Of a stretch of 64,000 nt of DNA, positions 19,909-29,129 are shown piece after piece. This stretch comes from Alphaproteobacteria bacterium (GTDB lineage: Bacteria > Pseudomonadota > Alphaproteobacteria > ATCC43930 > CGMCC-115725). Positions within the stretch are counted from its first letter, which is position 1. Each line of letters starts with the position of its first letter. The notes beneath the pieces were generated by a model. It was not told the DNA's origin, searched no databases, and saw only the letters and a list, made by a program, of their open reading frames with translations. The translations under genes were made by a program, and so were the position numbers. The stretch spans positions 1 to 64,000 of the forward strand of contig JASHOB010000138.1 of NCBI GenBank assembly GCA_030041335.1, read 5' to 3'.

Positions 19909-21282
19909 TCAGGATTGCAGCGTTGCGGCGAGCGCGGCCAGATCGACCTTGGTCGCGCGCACTTTCCGTTCCTCCTGCGCCATGACGGCGACCGTATTGT
20001 CGATTTGCTCGGCGTTATGCTCGGACGACAGGAAAAAGCGCAGCCGCGCGGCGCGTTCCGGCACAGCGGGGTAGAGAATAGGTTGCACGTTGATGCCGCG
20101 ATCGTAGAGCGCGGCTGAGAGGCGACCAGCGGCGATTGAACTGCCGAGAATGATCGGCACGATGGCGAACCCTCGCGACAGACCGGTGTCGAGCCCGGCA
20201 GTCTTGGCGGCATCAAGGAAACGGCGGGCGTTTGCCTGAAGACGCGCGACCCGCTCTGGCTCCTCGGCAAGGAGATCGAGCGCGGCTGCTGCTGCCGCCG
20301 CCATCGGCGGCGGCATCCCGACCGAATACACAAAGCCCGGCGCCGAGTAGCGCAGATATTCAGCGATCTCGCGGCGGCAGGCGATGTAGCCGCCGCAGCC
20401 CGCGAGTGTCTTGCTCAGCGTGCCCATCCAGAAATCGACAGCGTCGGAACCGAGCCCGAAATGTTCGCCAATGCCCCGGCCGCTCGGACCAAGCACCCCG
20501 ATCGAATGCGCCTCGTCGACCAGCAGCCAGGCACGATGCCGGCGTGCAAGATCGCTGAAGGCCGGCAGGTCGGGGATGTCGCCGTCCATGCTGTAATGGC
20601 CCTCGATCACGATGAGGGCGCGGCCATGCTGCGGACGGTAGGTGAGTAGAAGCCGTTCGGCAGCAACGATGTCGTTGTGAGGAAAGCTCAGACGCCGGGC
20701 CCCGGAAAGTTGGGCGCCCTGCTGGACGCTGTTGTGACTGAAAGCGTCGTAAAGGATGAGATCGGCCTTGCCGAGCATATTGCCGATCACCGTCACGTTG
20801 GTGGCATGCCCGCTGACGAACGCGACGCAATCCTCAGCGCCATGGAGCGCCGCGAGCCGCTGCTCGAGCGCGCGATGTGGGGGACGCTCGCCCGCGACCA
20901 AGCGGCTGGCCGAGCATGAGGTGCCATATTGCGCAATGGCTGCCTGCGCGGCGGCGGTGACGCGCGGGTGGCCATTGAAGCCCAGATAGTTGTAGGAGGA
21001 GAAATTCAAGCAGACGCGGCCGTCAACGGTACTTTCCGCGCCGGCGACGCCGCCATGCACGCGAAAGAAGGGATTGGCGATGCCGAGCGTCTGGGCCGCC
21101 GACCGTATGATCTCCATCTGCTTATAGGTTTCGGAATTCGCCAAATCGTCGTGCGGCGCCTGGTTGAGCGGCATGACAAACGGTCCATGCGCCTTGCCGT
21201 TAGATGTCCCGCCCTTGAGGCGCTCGACCAGCCGGCTTCGCTCCGCGGTGGAGAGGCCATAGTTCGTGCTCCGCTCGGTCAT
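19909..21282 (-). CDS. Alpha-oxoamine synthase, RkpG-like (KAPA synthase family)
   Basis: A PLP enzyme of 457 aa of the family containing BioF, Kbl, HemA and serine palmitoyltransferase. These condense an acyl thioester with an amino acid, with loss of CO2. The PLP lysine is Lys291 in GTLSKTLAGCGG, the cofactor-stacking DEAHS is at 256-260, and SASRLVAG lies in the substrate channel. An N-terminal extension of about 60 residues goes beyond BioF. Its ATG overlaps the polyketide synthase stop (ATGA). It most likely takes the acyl chain from the synthase ACP and joins it to an amino acid, as proposed for RkpG; biotin synthesis is unlikely here. Confidence 0.88.
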   Translation of the reverse strand: MTERSTNYGLSTAERSRLVERLKGGTSNGKAHGPFVMPLNQAPHDDLANSETYKQMEIIRSAAQTLGIANPFFRVHGGVAGAESTVDGRVCLNFSSYNYLGFNGHPRVTAAAQAAIAQYGTSCSASRLVAGERPPHRALEQRLAALHGAEDCVAFVSGHATNVTVIGNMLGKADLILYDAFSHNSVQQGAQLSGARRLSFPHNDIVAAERLLLTYRPQHGRALIVIEGHYSMDGDIPDLPAFSDLARRHRAWLLVDEAHSIGVLGPSGRGIGEHFGLGSDAVDFWMGTLSKTLAGCGGYIACRREIAEYLRYSAPGFVYSVGMPPPMAAAAAAALDLLAEEPERVARLQANARRFLDAAKTAGLDTGLSRGFAIVPIILGSSIAAGRLSAALYDRGINVQPILYPAVPERAARLRFFLSSEHNAEQIDNTVAVMAQEERKVRATKVDLAALAATLQS

Positions 21283-24200
21283 GGGGTGGTGACCGTTCCG
21301 ATGCTGCCGACCTCGAGCGGCTTCGGCGCTTGCCGAAGGGCGTCGGGATCGGCGCTCTCGTAGCGCTGCGCTGCGGTGGCGATCTCGGGCGCGGTCTCGG
21401 CCGTGGTCGCAAGCCCGCGCGCCAGGTTCGCCGCGATCATCGCGAGCGAGGTTTGCTGCGACAAGGACAGCATGGGCAAATTGACCCCGAACCGCCCCTC
21501 GAGCGCGAGGCGGAGTTCCACGGCCATCAGCGAATCCATGCCAAGCTCGGCCACCGAGCGGTGCGGGTCGAGCCCGCCGGCTGACGTGGAGAGGATGCGC
21601 GTCACTTCTTCGACCAGAACCGACAGAATCAGTTCCTTGCGCTCTTCGTCCGGCAGCGAGGCGAGCTTTTCTCGCAGATCGCCGTCGACCTTGTCCAAGC
21701 GTGCGCCGACAACCTCGGCGAAGGTCGTTGAAGCCAGCGACGGCAGCATACGCTGCGCGGCATCCCATCGCACCGAAGCGTACGCAACCGCGACCTCGCC
21801 GCTCGACCATAGTGCCGGCAGCGCGTCGAGCGCTTCCGCAGCTGGCAATGGATTGGCGGCGAGGCGCCGCGCCAGCGCTTCGCGCGTTTCCTCGTTGCGG
21901 GCGAGATAGCCGGCGTCGCTGATCGGACCCCAGCCGACCACCAACGCCGGCAACCCCTCGGCGCGGCGGCGGCGCACAACGCCTTCGAGCGCGGCGTTCG
22001 CAGCGACGTAGCTGCCCTGACCCGGCGCGCCGAACACGGTGGTGGCCGAGGAGTAGAGCAGGAACAGCTCAATCGGATCACGGCGCGTCAGCTGGTCAAG
22101 ATTGACGGCACCGCCGAGCTTCGGCGCCAGTACGCGCGTCACGCGCGCGCCGTCGAGGTCGCCCAATAGCGCGTCGTCCAGCTGCATCGCCGCGTGGATC
22201 ACGCCCTTGAGTGGCGCCATGTCGCGTCGAATGGCGGCTAGCGTCGCCGACAACGCATCGCGGTCGGCAACATCGCAAGCATAGGCGCGCGCGTCGACGC
22301 CCTCCCCACGCAGGCACGCGAGCGCCTCGGTCGCGCCCGGTGTGGCGGCTCCGCGTCGGCCGAGCAGTGCCAGCGATCGCGCGCCCTGGCGCACCAGCCA
22401 TTCGGCGCTGGCGAGCCCGAAACCGGAAAGTCCGCCGGCGACGAGATAGGTGCCCTCGTTTCGCACCGCGATGCGCGGCTCGACAGCTTGCCTGGTCGGA
22501 GCGGGATCGTTGCTGTCCGCCATATCGATGACGATCTTGCCGATATGTCCCGAGGCCTGCATCAGCCGGAAGGCATCGCTCACTTCAGTGCGCGCGAAGC
22601 GCCGATAGGGCAGCGGCCGCAAGGCGCCGGAGCCCACGAGCTCGATGGTCTGCCGCATCAGTGCGGCCGACAGATCGGGGCGTTCGACCGCCAGCGTGTC
22701 GACGTCGATGGCGAAATAGGAGACGTTGCGACGCAGCGGCTTCAACCCGATGCGCGTACCGAGGAAGAAATCGCGCTTACCGAGCTCGAGGAAGCGGCCG
22801 AAGGGACGCACCAGCGCCAGACTCCGCTCCATCGCGTCGCCGCTCAGGGAATTCAGAACGACGTCGACGCCCTCGTGGCCGGTCAAATGATGGATGGCCT
22901 CGACGAAGGCGAGGTCGCGCGAATCGAGTACATGATCGGCGCCGAATTGGCGCAAGAACGCTCGCTTCGTCGGCGATCCCGAAGTGGCAATCACCTCGGC
23001 ACCGCAATGCTTGGCGAACTGAATCGCAGCGATGCCGACGGCGCCGGCGCCGCCGTGAATCAAGACGCGCTCGCCGGGCTTAACTTGTGCCAGATGGCCG
23101 AGCGCGTAGATCACCGTGATAAAAGCCACCGGCAACGTCGCCGCCGCAGCGAAATCAAGTCCTTCCGGCAACTGCGTCACGGTATGTGCCGTGGTCACGA
23201 CTTCAGTCGCCAATGTCGCCGGAGCGATCGCCAAGACGCGGTCGCCGCGCGCGAAGTTGTCAACGTCGGGTCCGACATCGGTCACGATGCCGGCGCAAGC
23301 GAGCCCGAGCGTCGGGCCCGCGTGTCCGCCGATGAGCGCCTCTTCCGGCAACAGATCGAGCGCCCACATTACGTCACGGAAATTGAGGTCGGCTGTTCGC
23401 ACCGCGATAGCGACTTCGCCGGCGCCGGGCGAGCGCGCTGGCAAAGCTTGCCATTGCAGGCTGTCGATTCGTCCCGGCGTATTCACCTTCAGCCGAACCG
23501 GGCCGTTCTGCGCGGGGGCCGGCAGACCGCGCCGCAGTCGCAGCACATGACGCCCGGTCGGGGTGATGACGATTTCCCTTTCGCCGTCCGCGGCCAGCAA
23601 TTCTGCTGCAAGTGCTTGCGCCGCGTCGGCCGCCGGCAAACGGGACGACAGATCGATCAGGCAACAGTTCAACTGTGGCATCTCGTTCGCCACGGTGCGG
23701 CCGAGACCCCACAGCGCGGCGTCTTCGCGCGATCCTGGCGCGCCGGGCGGTTGTTGGGCGTCATCGGTCACAATCCACAACCGCGCGCGGGCGCGGGTCG
23801 CCGTGGTCAGTTGCGCAATGGTGATGATGCGTACGAGACTGGCGTTGGTCGCTGCCACCCGGTCGGCGCCGTCATCGGCGCGCGGCGGCAAGACCACGAT
23901 CTCCGGCATTTCGGTGTCGAGCCGGCTCAAGACCGCGCAAAACAGGTTCCCATCGCCGATCTCGGGCGGCACGATCACTTCGGCGATGCCGCCCGCCGCG
24001 ACGAGGTCGCGGGCAAGGAGTGCCGCGCGGGTATCGTCATGCTCAGCAACGATGATGGCAACCGCCGTGCTCGAGGTCGCGAAGACGGCGTCCGCCTCCG
24101 CGTCGCGCCGCGCCACGACGAGGCCGACGGGCCACGGATCGGCGGCCAGCGCCGCCGTCGTCGCGTCGGCGAAGCCGCTTCGCAAAAGCAATTCGCTCCA

Positions 24201-27200
24201 CGCTGCGATCGGCCGCAGCGGCGACGCGCCGGGCTCGGCCACGAAGCCTTCCTGCCACCAGTGGGGCTGCTGGCCGAAGATCCAGTCCCAAACGCCGCTC
24301 GGCTCGGGTTCGGCCGCAAGCATGAGCCCGCCGGGTGCCAGCAGCTGCCGCAATATCCTGAGCGCGCTGCCGTCGAGATTTTGCCGCGTCAAGGCGTAGG
24401 CCGACAGGACGACGTCGAAGCGTTGTCCCGGCGGCGCGCCATCGACGCCGCGCGGATCCCATGCCAGCGTCGACGCGGTGCCCGTGCCTTGAAGGCGGGC
24501 GGCAAGGCGCCCCGCCTGATCGCTGTCGGCCTCGGTCGCGACATAGCGCAGCGTCCCATGCCACGACGCCAGTGCGTCGAGGATGCGACGTGACAAAATT
24601 CCGGACCCCGCGCCGATTTCGAGAATCCGCAGCGGCCGCCCTTCGGGCCAGTGCATCGCCAGATTCACGGCTGCACCGCGCAGCGCGTCGGCGACCCGGC
24701 TACCGCTCGGCGAGGCATAGTACAATTGCTCGACCAACGAGGGCGGCAGGACACAAGCCGAGACGGTACCCTCGCCGAGGAAGTCGGGCAGGGCCTCGGC
24801 GGCCGCGGCAGCCAAAGCGAGCTCCGCCGTAAGCACCGGCTCTTCCGCCAATATCGTGCGCCAGATCAGCGACGGGTCTGGGAGATCGGTCGCGTCCGCG
24901 AGACGCCAGCCTTGTCCCGCCCCGTCACTGGCGGCGTGATGGGCGGCAAGACGGTGAAGCAGATTGGCAAGGAGCGGTGCTGCCTCCGCGGCGATGGCAC
25001 CGTGGCCGATGAGGTCGTCGATCGTGAACGGGGCGTCGGCGGGAAGGCACTTGCGGAGCGCCTGATGCGACGCCGCCACGACAAAACCCTCGAGCAGGAG
25101 CGCGGTTTCCGATGGCGTCGGCGGATCGAGTTTGAGCGCGCCGATGACGGCGCTGGTCTCGAGGAGCGGCACCGCGTCCTGGCCGGGCCCCGGCATCGCC
25201 GCCAGGCCGAAATGGAAGGTGCGCTCAGCATCGGTCTGGCGCAGCGACAGCCGCACTCGCCTGAACCAGCATTCAGCGATTTCGGCAACCGCCTCGCCCG
25301 ATGCGTCAAAGAAGACGATCGCGCCACGCGCCGACCGTGTGCCGCGCCCGGTCACCGTGAGGCGGGCCTGGATGGGCGAGCGGCCGAACGGCGCGAACAG
25401 TTTGACACCGGTGAACCGCCACGGCAGCAAGCTCAGTCCCGCTTGGCCATCGATATCGCCGCCGAGCAGGGCAAGAAACGCCTGCAACCCGCCATCCAGC
25501 AACGGCGGTGGCAGCAGAAAACCAGCGTTCGCGTCGGTGGCCGCCGGGACGAACCAGGCGTGCGCGGCATCGGCGCTAAAAATGTCGACATGGGATATGA
25601 CGCGGAACAGCGGCCCGTAATCGAGGCCCAGCGCGGCGGCTCGCGCGTAGATGGTGGCCGCGTCGATGCGCCTGCCGCTCGGTGCCGGCACCAGCGTCGG
25701 TGGACGCACAGTGGTGGGCGGCGCGATGCGGGCGAGGGCGTGAAGGACGTGCGTTTCGTCGGCGAGACGCGGCCGGCTGGTGATCGTGATCGCGCGCTCG
25801 GCATCGACCCGCACCCGTAAGCTCTGCGCATGATCGGCTTCCAGCGTCAGGGCTTGACGAATTTCCAGCTCGTCAAGCGCCAGCGTCGCCGCTTCGGGCT
25901 GAGTCGCCCGCGCGACGGCGAGTCCGATCTCAAGCGTCGCCGCCGCCGGCAGAACCGCGATACCCTCGACGGCGTGGTCGGCGAGCCACGGTTCGCGCTC
26001 GAGGTCGAGCAACTGGGTCCACTCGTTGCGCTCGCCGCTGAAGCGGAAGCCCAGCAGCCGATGATCATAGGGCGGTGCCGGCAGCGGGATCGCTTCCGTT
26101 GTCGCCTGATACCAGTGACGCTCGCGTTGCCAGGGGTAGCGCGGCAAGCCGGCGATATCGACCGGACCGGCAAAATTGGCGCGGGCCGCAAGGTCGTAGC
26201 CGGCGACATAGCATTGCGCGGCGATTCGAGCGAATGGATCGGCGTCCGCCTGGGTCCGAGACAGGGTGCTGAGCACGCGACCGCCAGCGTCGGCTGCACG
26301 CAGCCCATCGCGTAGATAGGACTGCAGGATCGGGTTGGGTCCGATTTCGACAAAAATTCGGGTGCCGCCGCGCACCAGATCATCGACCGCGTCGCGGAAG
26401 CGCACCGGCCAGCGGATATTCTGCCACCAGTAATCGGCGGCGAGTGCGGTGCCCGGGATCTGCTTGCCCGTGACCGACGACGTGAAGCGGTTGCCGCAAT
26501 CGAGTGCGTCGATGCCGCCGAGTTCGGCGAGCAGGTCCTCGCGGATGCCGTCGAGGATCGGCGAGTGAAACGCGTATTCGATGTCGAGCGGGGTATAATG
26601 CCAACCCTTGCTTTGCGCGGCGGCCTCGAGCCGTTTCAGCAGTACGCGGCTACCGGCAACGGTGACGTTGGAGCGACTGTTGATCGCCGCGATCTCGAGC
26701 CCGCCGCCGATCCTGGCAAGTTCGGCTGCCGCAGTTTCGGGGTCGAGCGACAATGCCGCCATCCCGCCGTCGCCATGAGTGCGGTGCTGCTGATGGCTGC
26801 GCACCACGACGATGCGGCCGGCGGTTTGCAATGACAATGCGCCTGCTGCCCATGCCGCTGCGATCTCGCCCACCGAGTGACCGACGAAAGCTTCGGCCTC
26901 GACGCCGGCGGTGCGCAGCGCCTCGGTAATGCCGACCTGCACACCGAACAACAAGGGCTGAGCGACGTCGGTGTGACGTAGATAATCGGGGTTGTCCTCA
27001 CCCAGTCGCTGTTCGATCGACCAGCCGAGGAGCGGCATGAGCTGCGCATCCGCCTCGCGCAGCGAGGTGCGGAACGCCTCGCTGTATTGCAGCGCGTCGC
27101 GCGCCATGCCGAGAAACTGGGCGCCGTTGCCGGCATAGACGAACGCGACCTGTCCGGCCGGCACGGCGAGCCCCGATGTTGTCTGCTTGGGCTGCTCGCC

Positions 27201-28754
27201 GGCGGCGGCGGCGGCCAGCCCCGCCGCCAACTCGGCGGCATCAGACCCGGCAACGTGGAGGCGATGGCGGTGATGATCGCGGCGTCGCGCGGCGCCGCGC
27301 AGCAACGGCGCCACCCCTCCGGCCGAAGCGGCCGTCAAGCGTTGCGACCATTCGCGCGCCAATGCCGCCAGCGCATTCGCCGAGCGCGCCGATAGCAGCA
27401 ACGGCGGTAGCGCGTCCGATGCCACCGCCGCGGCCTTCGCCACCCTCGGCGCAGAGGCAACGATCGCATGGGCATTGGTTCCGCCGAAGCCGAAGGAATT
27501 GACCCCGGCGATCAGTTGGGTCGGCCGCTTCGGCAGCGCGCGTTTCCGCGCCGCGACCTCAAGATTGAGCTCGGCGAAGGGGATATTCGGGTTGGGCGTG
27601 TTGAAATGAAGCGATGCCGGCAGTTCGCGATGTTCGAGCGCCAGCACGGTCTTGATCAATCCGGCCATGCCCGACGCCGTCTCGAGATGGCCGACATTGG
27701 TCTTGACCGAACCGATTGGCAGCGGCGACCGGCGCTGGCTGGCAAGGCTTTTGCCAAGCGCCGCGAGTTCGATCGGATCGCCCGCCTGGGTGCCGGTGCC
27801 GTGGGCCTCGATGAAGGCCAGCCGATCGGCGTCGATGCCGGTCTTGCCGTAGACCGATTGTAACAGTGATGCTTGCGATGTTTCGCTGGGCAACGACATC
27901 CCCATGGTGTGGCCATCGGAATTGACGCCGGTGCCGAGTATCAGAGCGCGGATCGGATCGCCGTTCTGGAGCGCGTCGCGCAGCGGTTTCAGGATTGCGA
28001 CCCCGGCGCCCTCAGCCCGAACATAGCCATCAGCGCTGGCATCGAAGGCATGGCAGCGCCCCGTTGGCGACAGCATCGAAGCCTGACAAAAGCCAAGAAA
28101 CGAGAACGGCGCCAGCAGCAGATTGACGCCACCGACAATGGCCACCGGGGCTTGGCCGCGGCGCAACGCCTCGCATCCCAAGTCAAGCGCCACCAGCGAT
28201 GACGAGCACGCGGTATCGACGGCAAAGCTCGGCCCGCGCAGGTCGAAGATGTAAGAGACGCGGTTGGCGACGATACTGTTGGTCATGCCGGTCATGAAGT
28301 AGGCGTCGCCGCTGGCCGGATCGCCGAGGCGCAGCGTGGCGTAGTCCATGCTCGAGACACCGACATAAACACCGGCGCCGCTGCCCGCGAGCTTCGCCGA
28401 CGGAATCCCGGCATCCTCCAGCGCTTCCCACACGGTCTCGAGCATCAGGCGCTGTTGTGGGTCCATTTGCCGGATCTCGCGCGGCGAAATGCCGAAGAAG
28501 CCGGCATCGAAACGGTCGACATCGGCGATAACGCCGGCAGCCCAAGTGTAGCTTTTGCCCGGCTGGCCGCGGCGGGGATGAAAATAATAAGCTTTTGACC
28601 AGCGCTCGTCGGGAATTTCCGTAACCGCATCACGGCCCGACGACAACAGATCCCAAAATTGCTGCGGATTGTTCGCGCCCGGAAAGCGACAAGCGACACC
28701 AACAATTGCGATCGCGTCAGCGTTCAAAAGTTTACCCCCGCTTTTGTTTGCCAT
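21279..28754 (-). CDS. Highly reducing type I polyketide synthase, RkpA-like
   Basis: A 2,491-aa iterative megasynthase. Domain order: KS (about 12-435; Cys183, His318, His356), AT (about 535-830; Ser627 in GHSVGE, malonyl-type YAFHS), and DH (about 895-1170; His927 in HAVEGIAVLP and Asp1087 in DGGLQ). Then come C-MT (about 1290-1500; EIGAGSG at 1379-1385), ER (about 1755-2080; GGAGAVG), KR (about 2095-2280; Tyr2249) and ACP (about 2370-2445; phosphopantetheine Ser2408 in GMDSL). All catalytic residues look intact, and there is no thioesterase, so release must use the coupled alpha-oxoamine synthase. Size and context match rhizobial RkpA, needed for K-antigen capsule. A secondary-metabolite role is the alternative. 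Confidence 0.93.
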   Translation of the reverse strand: MANKSGGKLLNADAIAIVGVACRFPGANNPQQFWDLLSSGRDAVTEIPDERWSKAYYFHPRRGQPGKSYTWAAGVIADVDRFDAGFFGISPREIRQMDPQQRLMLETVWEALEDAGIPSAKLAGSGAGVYVGVSSMDYATLRLGDPASGDAYFMTGMTNSIVANRVSYIFDLRGPSFAVDTACSSSLVALDLGCEALRRGQAPVAIVGGVNLLLAPFSFLGFCQASMLSPTGRCHAFDASADGYVRAEGAGVAILKPLRDALQNGDPIRALILGTGVNSDGHTMGMSLPSETSQASLLQSVYGKTGIDADRLAFIEAHGTGTQAGDPIELAALGKSLASQRRSPLPIGSVKTNVGHLETASGMAGLIKTVLALEHRELPASLHFNTPNPNIPFAELNLEVAARKRALPKRPTQLIAGVNSFGFGGTNAHAIVASAPRVAKAAAVASDALPPLLLSARSANALAALAREWSQRLTAASAGGVAPLLRGAARRRDHHRHRLHVAGSDAAELAAGLAAAAAGEQPKQTTSGLAVPAGQVAFVYAGNGAQFLGMARDALQYSEAFRTSLREADAQLMPLLGWSIEQRLGEDNPDYLRHTDVAQPLLFGVQVGITEALRTAGVEAEAFVGHSVGEIAAAWAAGALSLQTAGRIVVVRSHQQHRTHGDGGMAALSLDPETAAAELARIGGGLEIAAINSRSNVTVAGSRVLLKRLEAAAQSKGWHYTPLDIEYAFHSPILDGIREDLLAELGGIDALDCGNRFTSSVTGKQIPGTALAADYWWQNIRWPVRFRDAVDDLVRGGTRIFVEIGPNPILQSYLRDGLRAADAGGRVLSTLSRTQADADPFARIAAQCYVAGYDLAARANFAGPVDIAGLPRYPWQRERHWYQATTEAIPLPAPPYDHRLLGFRFSGERNEWTQLLDLEREPWLADHAVEGIAVLPAAATLEIGLAVARATQPEAATLALDELEIRQALTLEADHAQSLRVRVDAERAITITSRPRLADETHVLHALARIAPPTTVRPPTLVPAPSGRRIDAATIYARAAALGLDYGPLFRVISHVDIFSADAAHAWFVPAATDANAGFLLPPPLLDGGLQAFLALLGGDIDGQAGLSLLPWRFTGVKLFAPFGRSPIQARLTVTGRGTRSARGAIVFFDASGEAVAEIAECWFRRVRLSLRQTDAERTFHFGLAAMPGPGQDAVPLLETSAVIGALKLDPPTPSETALLLEGFVVAASHQALRKCLPADAPFTIDDLIGHGAIAAEAAPLLANLLHRLAAHHAASDGAGQGWRLADATDLPDPSLIWRTILAEEPVLTAELALAAAAAEALPDFLGEGTVSACVLPPSLVEQLYYASPSGSRVADALRGAAVNLAMHWPEGRPLRILEIGAGSGILSRRILDALASWHGTLRYVATEADSDQAGRLAARLQGTGTASTLAWDPRGVDGAPPGQRFDVVLSAYALTRQNLDGSALRILRQLLAPGGLMLAAEPEPSGVWDWIFGQQPHWWQEGFVAEPGASPLRPIAAWSELLLRSGFADATTAALAADPWPVGLVVARRDAEADAVFATSSTAVAIIVAEHDDTRAALLARDLVAAGGIAEVIVPPEIGDGNLFCAVLSRLDTEMPEIVVLPPRADDGADRVAATNASLVRIITIAQLTTATRARARLWIVTDDAQQPPGAPGSREDAALWGLGRTVANEMPQLNCCLIDLSSRLPAADAAQALAAELLAADGEREIVITPTGRHVLRLRRGLPAPAQNGPVRLKVNTPGRIDSLQWQALPARSPGAGEVAIAVRTADLNFRDVMWALDLLPEEALIGGHAGPTLGLACAGIVTDVGPDVDNFARGDRVLAIAPATLATEVVTTAHTVTQLPEGLDFAAAATLPVAFITVIYALGHLAQVKPGERVLIHGGAGAVGIAAIQFAKHCGAEVIATSGSPTKRAFLRQFGADHVLDSRDLAFVEAIHHLTGHEGVDVVLNSLSGDAMERSLALVRPFGRFLELGKRDFFLGTRIGLKPLRRNVSYFAIDVDTLAVERPDLSAALMRQTIELVGSGALRPLPYRRFARTEVSDAFRLMQASGHIGKIVIDMADSNDPAPTRQAVEPRIAVRNEGTYLVAGGLSGFGLASAEWLVRQGARSLALLGRRGAATPGATEALACLRGEGVDARAYACDVADRDALSATLAAIRRDMAPLKGVIHAAMQLDDALLGDLDGARVTRVLAPKLGGAVNLDQLTRRDPIELFLLYSSATTVFGAPGQGSYVAANAALEGVVRRRRAEGLPALVVGWGPISDAGYLARNEETREALARRLAANPLPAAEALDALPALWSSGEVAVAYASVRWDAAQRMLPSLASTTFAEVVGARLDKVDGDLREKLASLPDEERKELILSVLVEEVTRILSTSAGGLDPHRSVAELGMDSLMAVELRLALEGRFGVNLPMLSLSQQTSLAMIAANLARGLATTAETAPEIATAAQRYESADPDALRQAPKPLEVGSIGTVTTP

Positions 28755-29053
28755 GTCTGCCGTCGGTACTCCGAACGCCGATACGGCACAATTTGCCGCT
28801 TGGCAATACCTAAGGAAAACCGATAAGACAACTCACAAGTGTGCCGTCGCGGATGCAAAACTGTAACCTCGTCATCCTGCTAAAGCCATTGAATTATCTG
28901 GTCCTTTGCATCTGCGCTCCGATTTAGCCGACAAATCTAACCGTCACTAGCAAGAGTCGTTCCGCGCTAACGGCACCGTAGAAGCGTGACAAGCCGAAAC
29001 CGTACTTCGATTAATCCCTCGCGCCCGCGAGAGCGAGGATGGGTTCCATGGAA
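28755..29053. promoter_or_regulatory. Upstream region of the polyketide synthase operon
   Basis: A 299-nt non-coding stretch, locally more AT-rich than its surroundings, between tRNA-Lys and the PKS start. It holds an inverted pair of the octamer GATGCAAA (28852-28859) and TTTGCATC (28905-28912). The flanking GCG-type bases are also partly conserved, giving two near-identical sites in opposite orientation about 53 nt apart, a plausible regulator-binding arrangement. A CTCGC/GCGAG hairpin at 29018-29031 and the palindrome TTCCATGGAA (29044-29053) lie directly downstream of the tRNA 3' end. No clear -35/-10 pair was identified. Confidence 0.4.
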
Positions 29054-29129
29054 TGGTGAGCCCGGCGGGATTCGAACCCACGACCTCCTGATTAAAAGTC
29101 AGATGCTCTACCGGCTGAGCTACGGGCTC
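29054..29129 (-). tRNA. tRNA-Lys (TTT)
   Basis: The minus strand reads as a complete 76-nt tRNA with encoded CCA. The acceptor stem GAGCCCG pairs with CGGGCTC, the D arm is AGCTCAGCCGGTAGAGC, the anticodon stem-loop CTGACTTTTAATCAG gives anticodon TTT, and the T arm is GTGGGTTCGAATCCCGC. Its 3' end points toward the polyketide synthase operon. MnmA at the left of the window would thiolate this tRNA at U34. Confidence 0.96.

Noticed and set aside
19909-21282. Biotin synthesis gene bioF
   Set aside because: The family is right, but the gene is coupled to a PKS, has an N-terminal extension and no other bio genes are nearby.
22488-24593. Long plus-strand open frame opposite the polyketide synthase
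   Set aside because: Fully contained in the PKS coding region, arginine/glutamine-rich and without motifs; an antisense artefact.
28755-29129. Genomic-island boundary at tRNA-Lys
   Set aside because: The tRNA 3' end points into the capsule-lipid operon, but I found no repeat of its last 20 bases elsewhere in the window and no integrase. GC content and codon use also do not change visibly.
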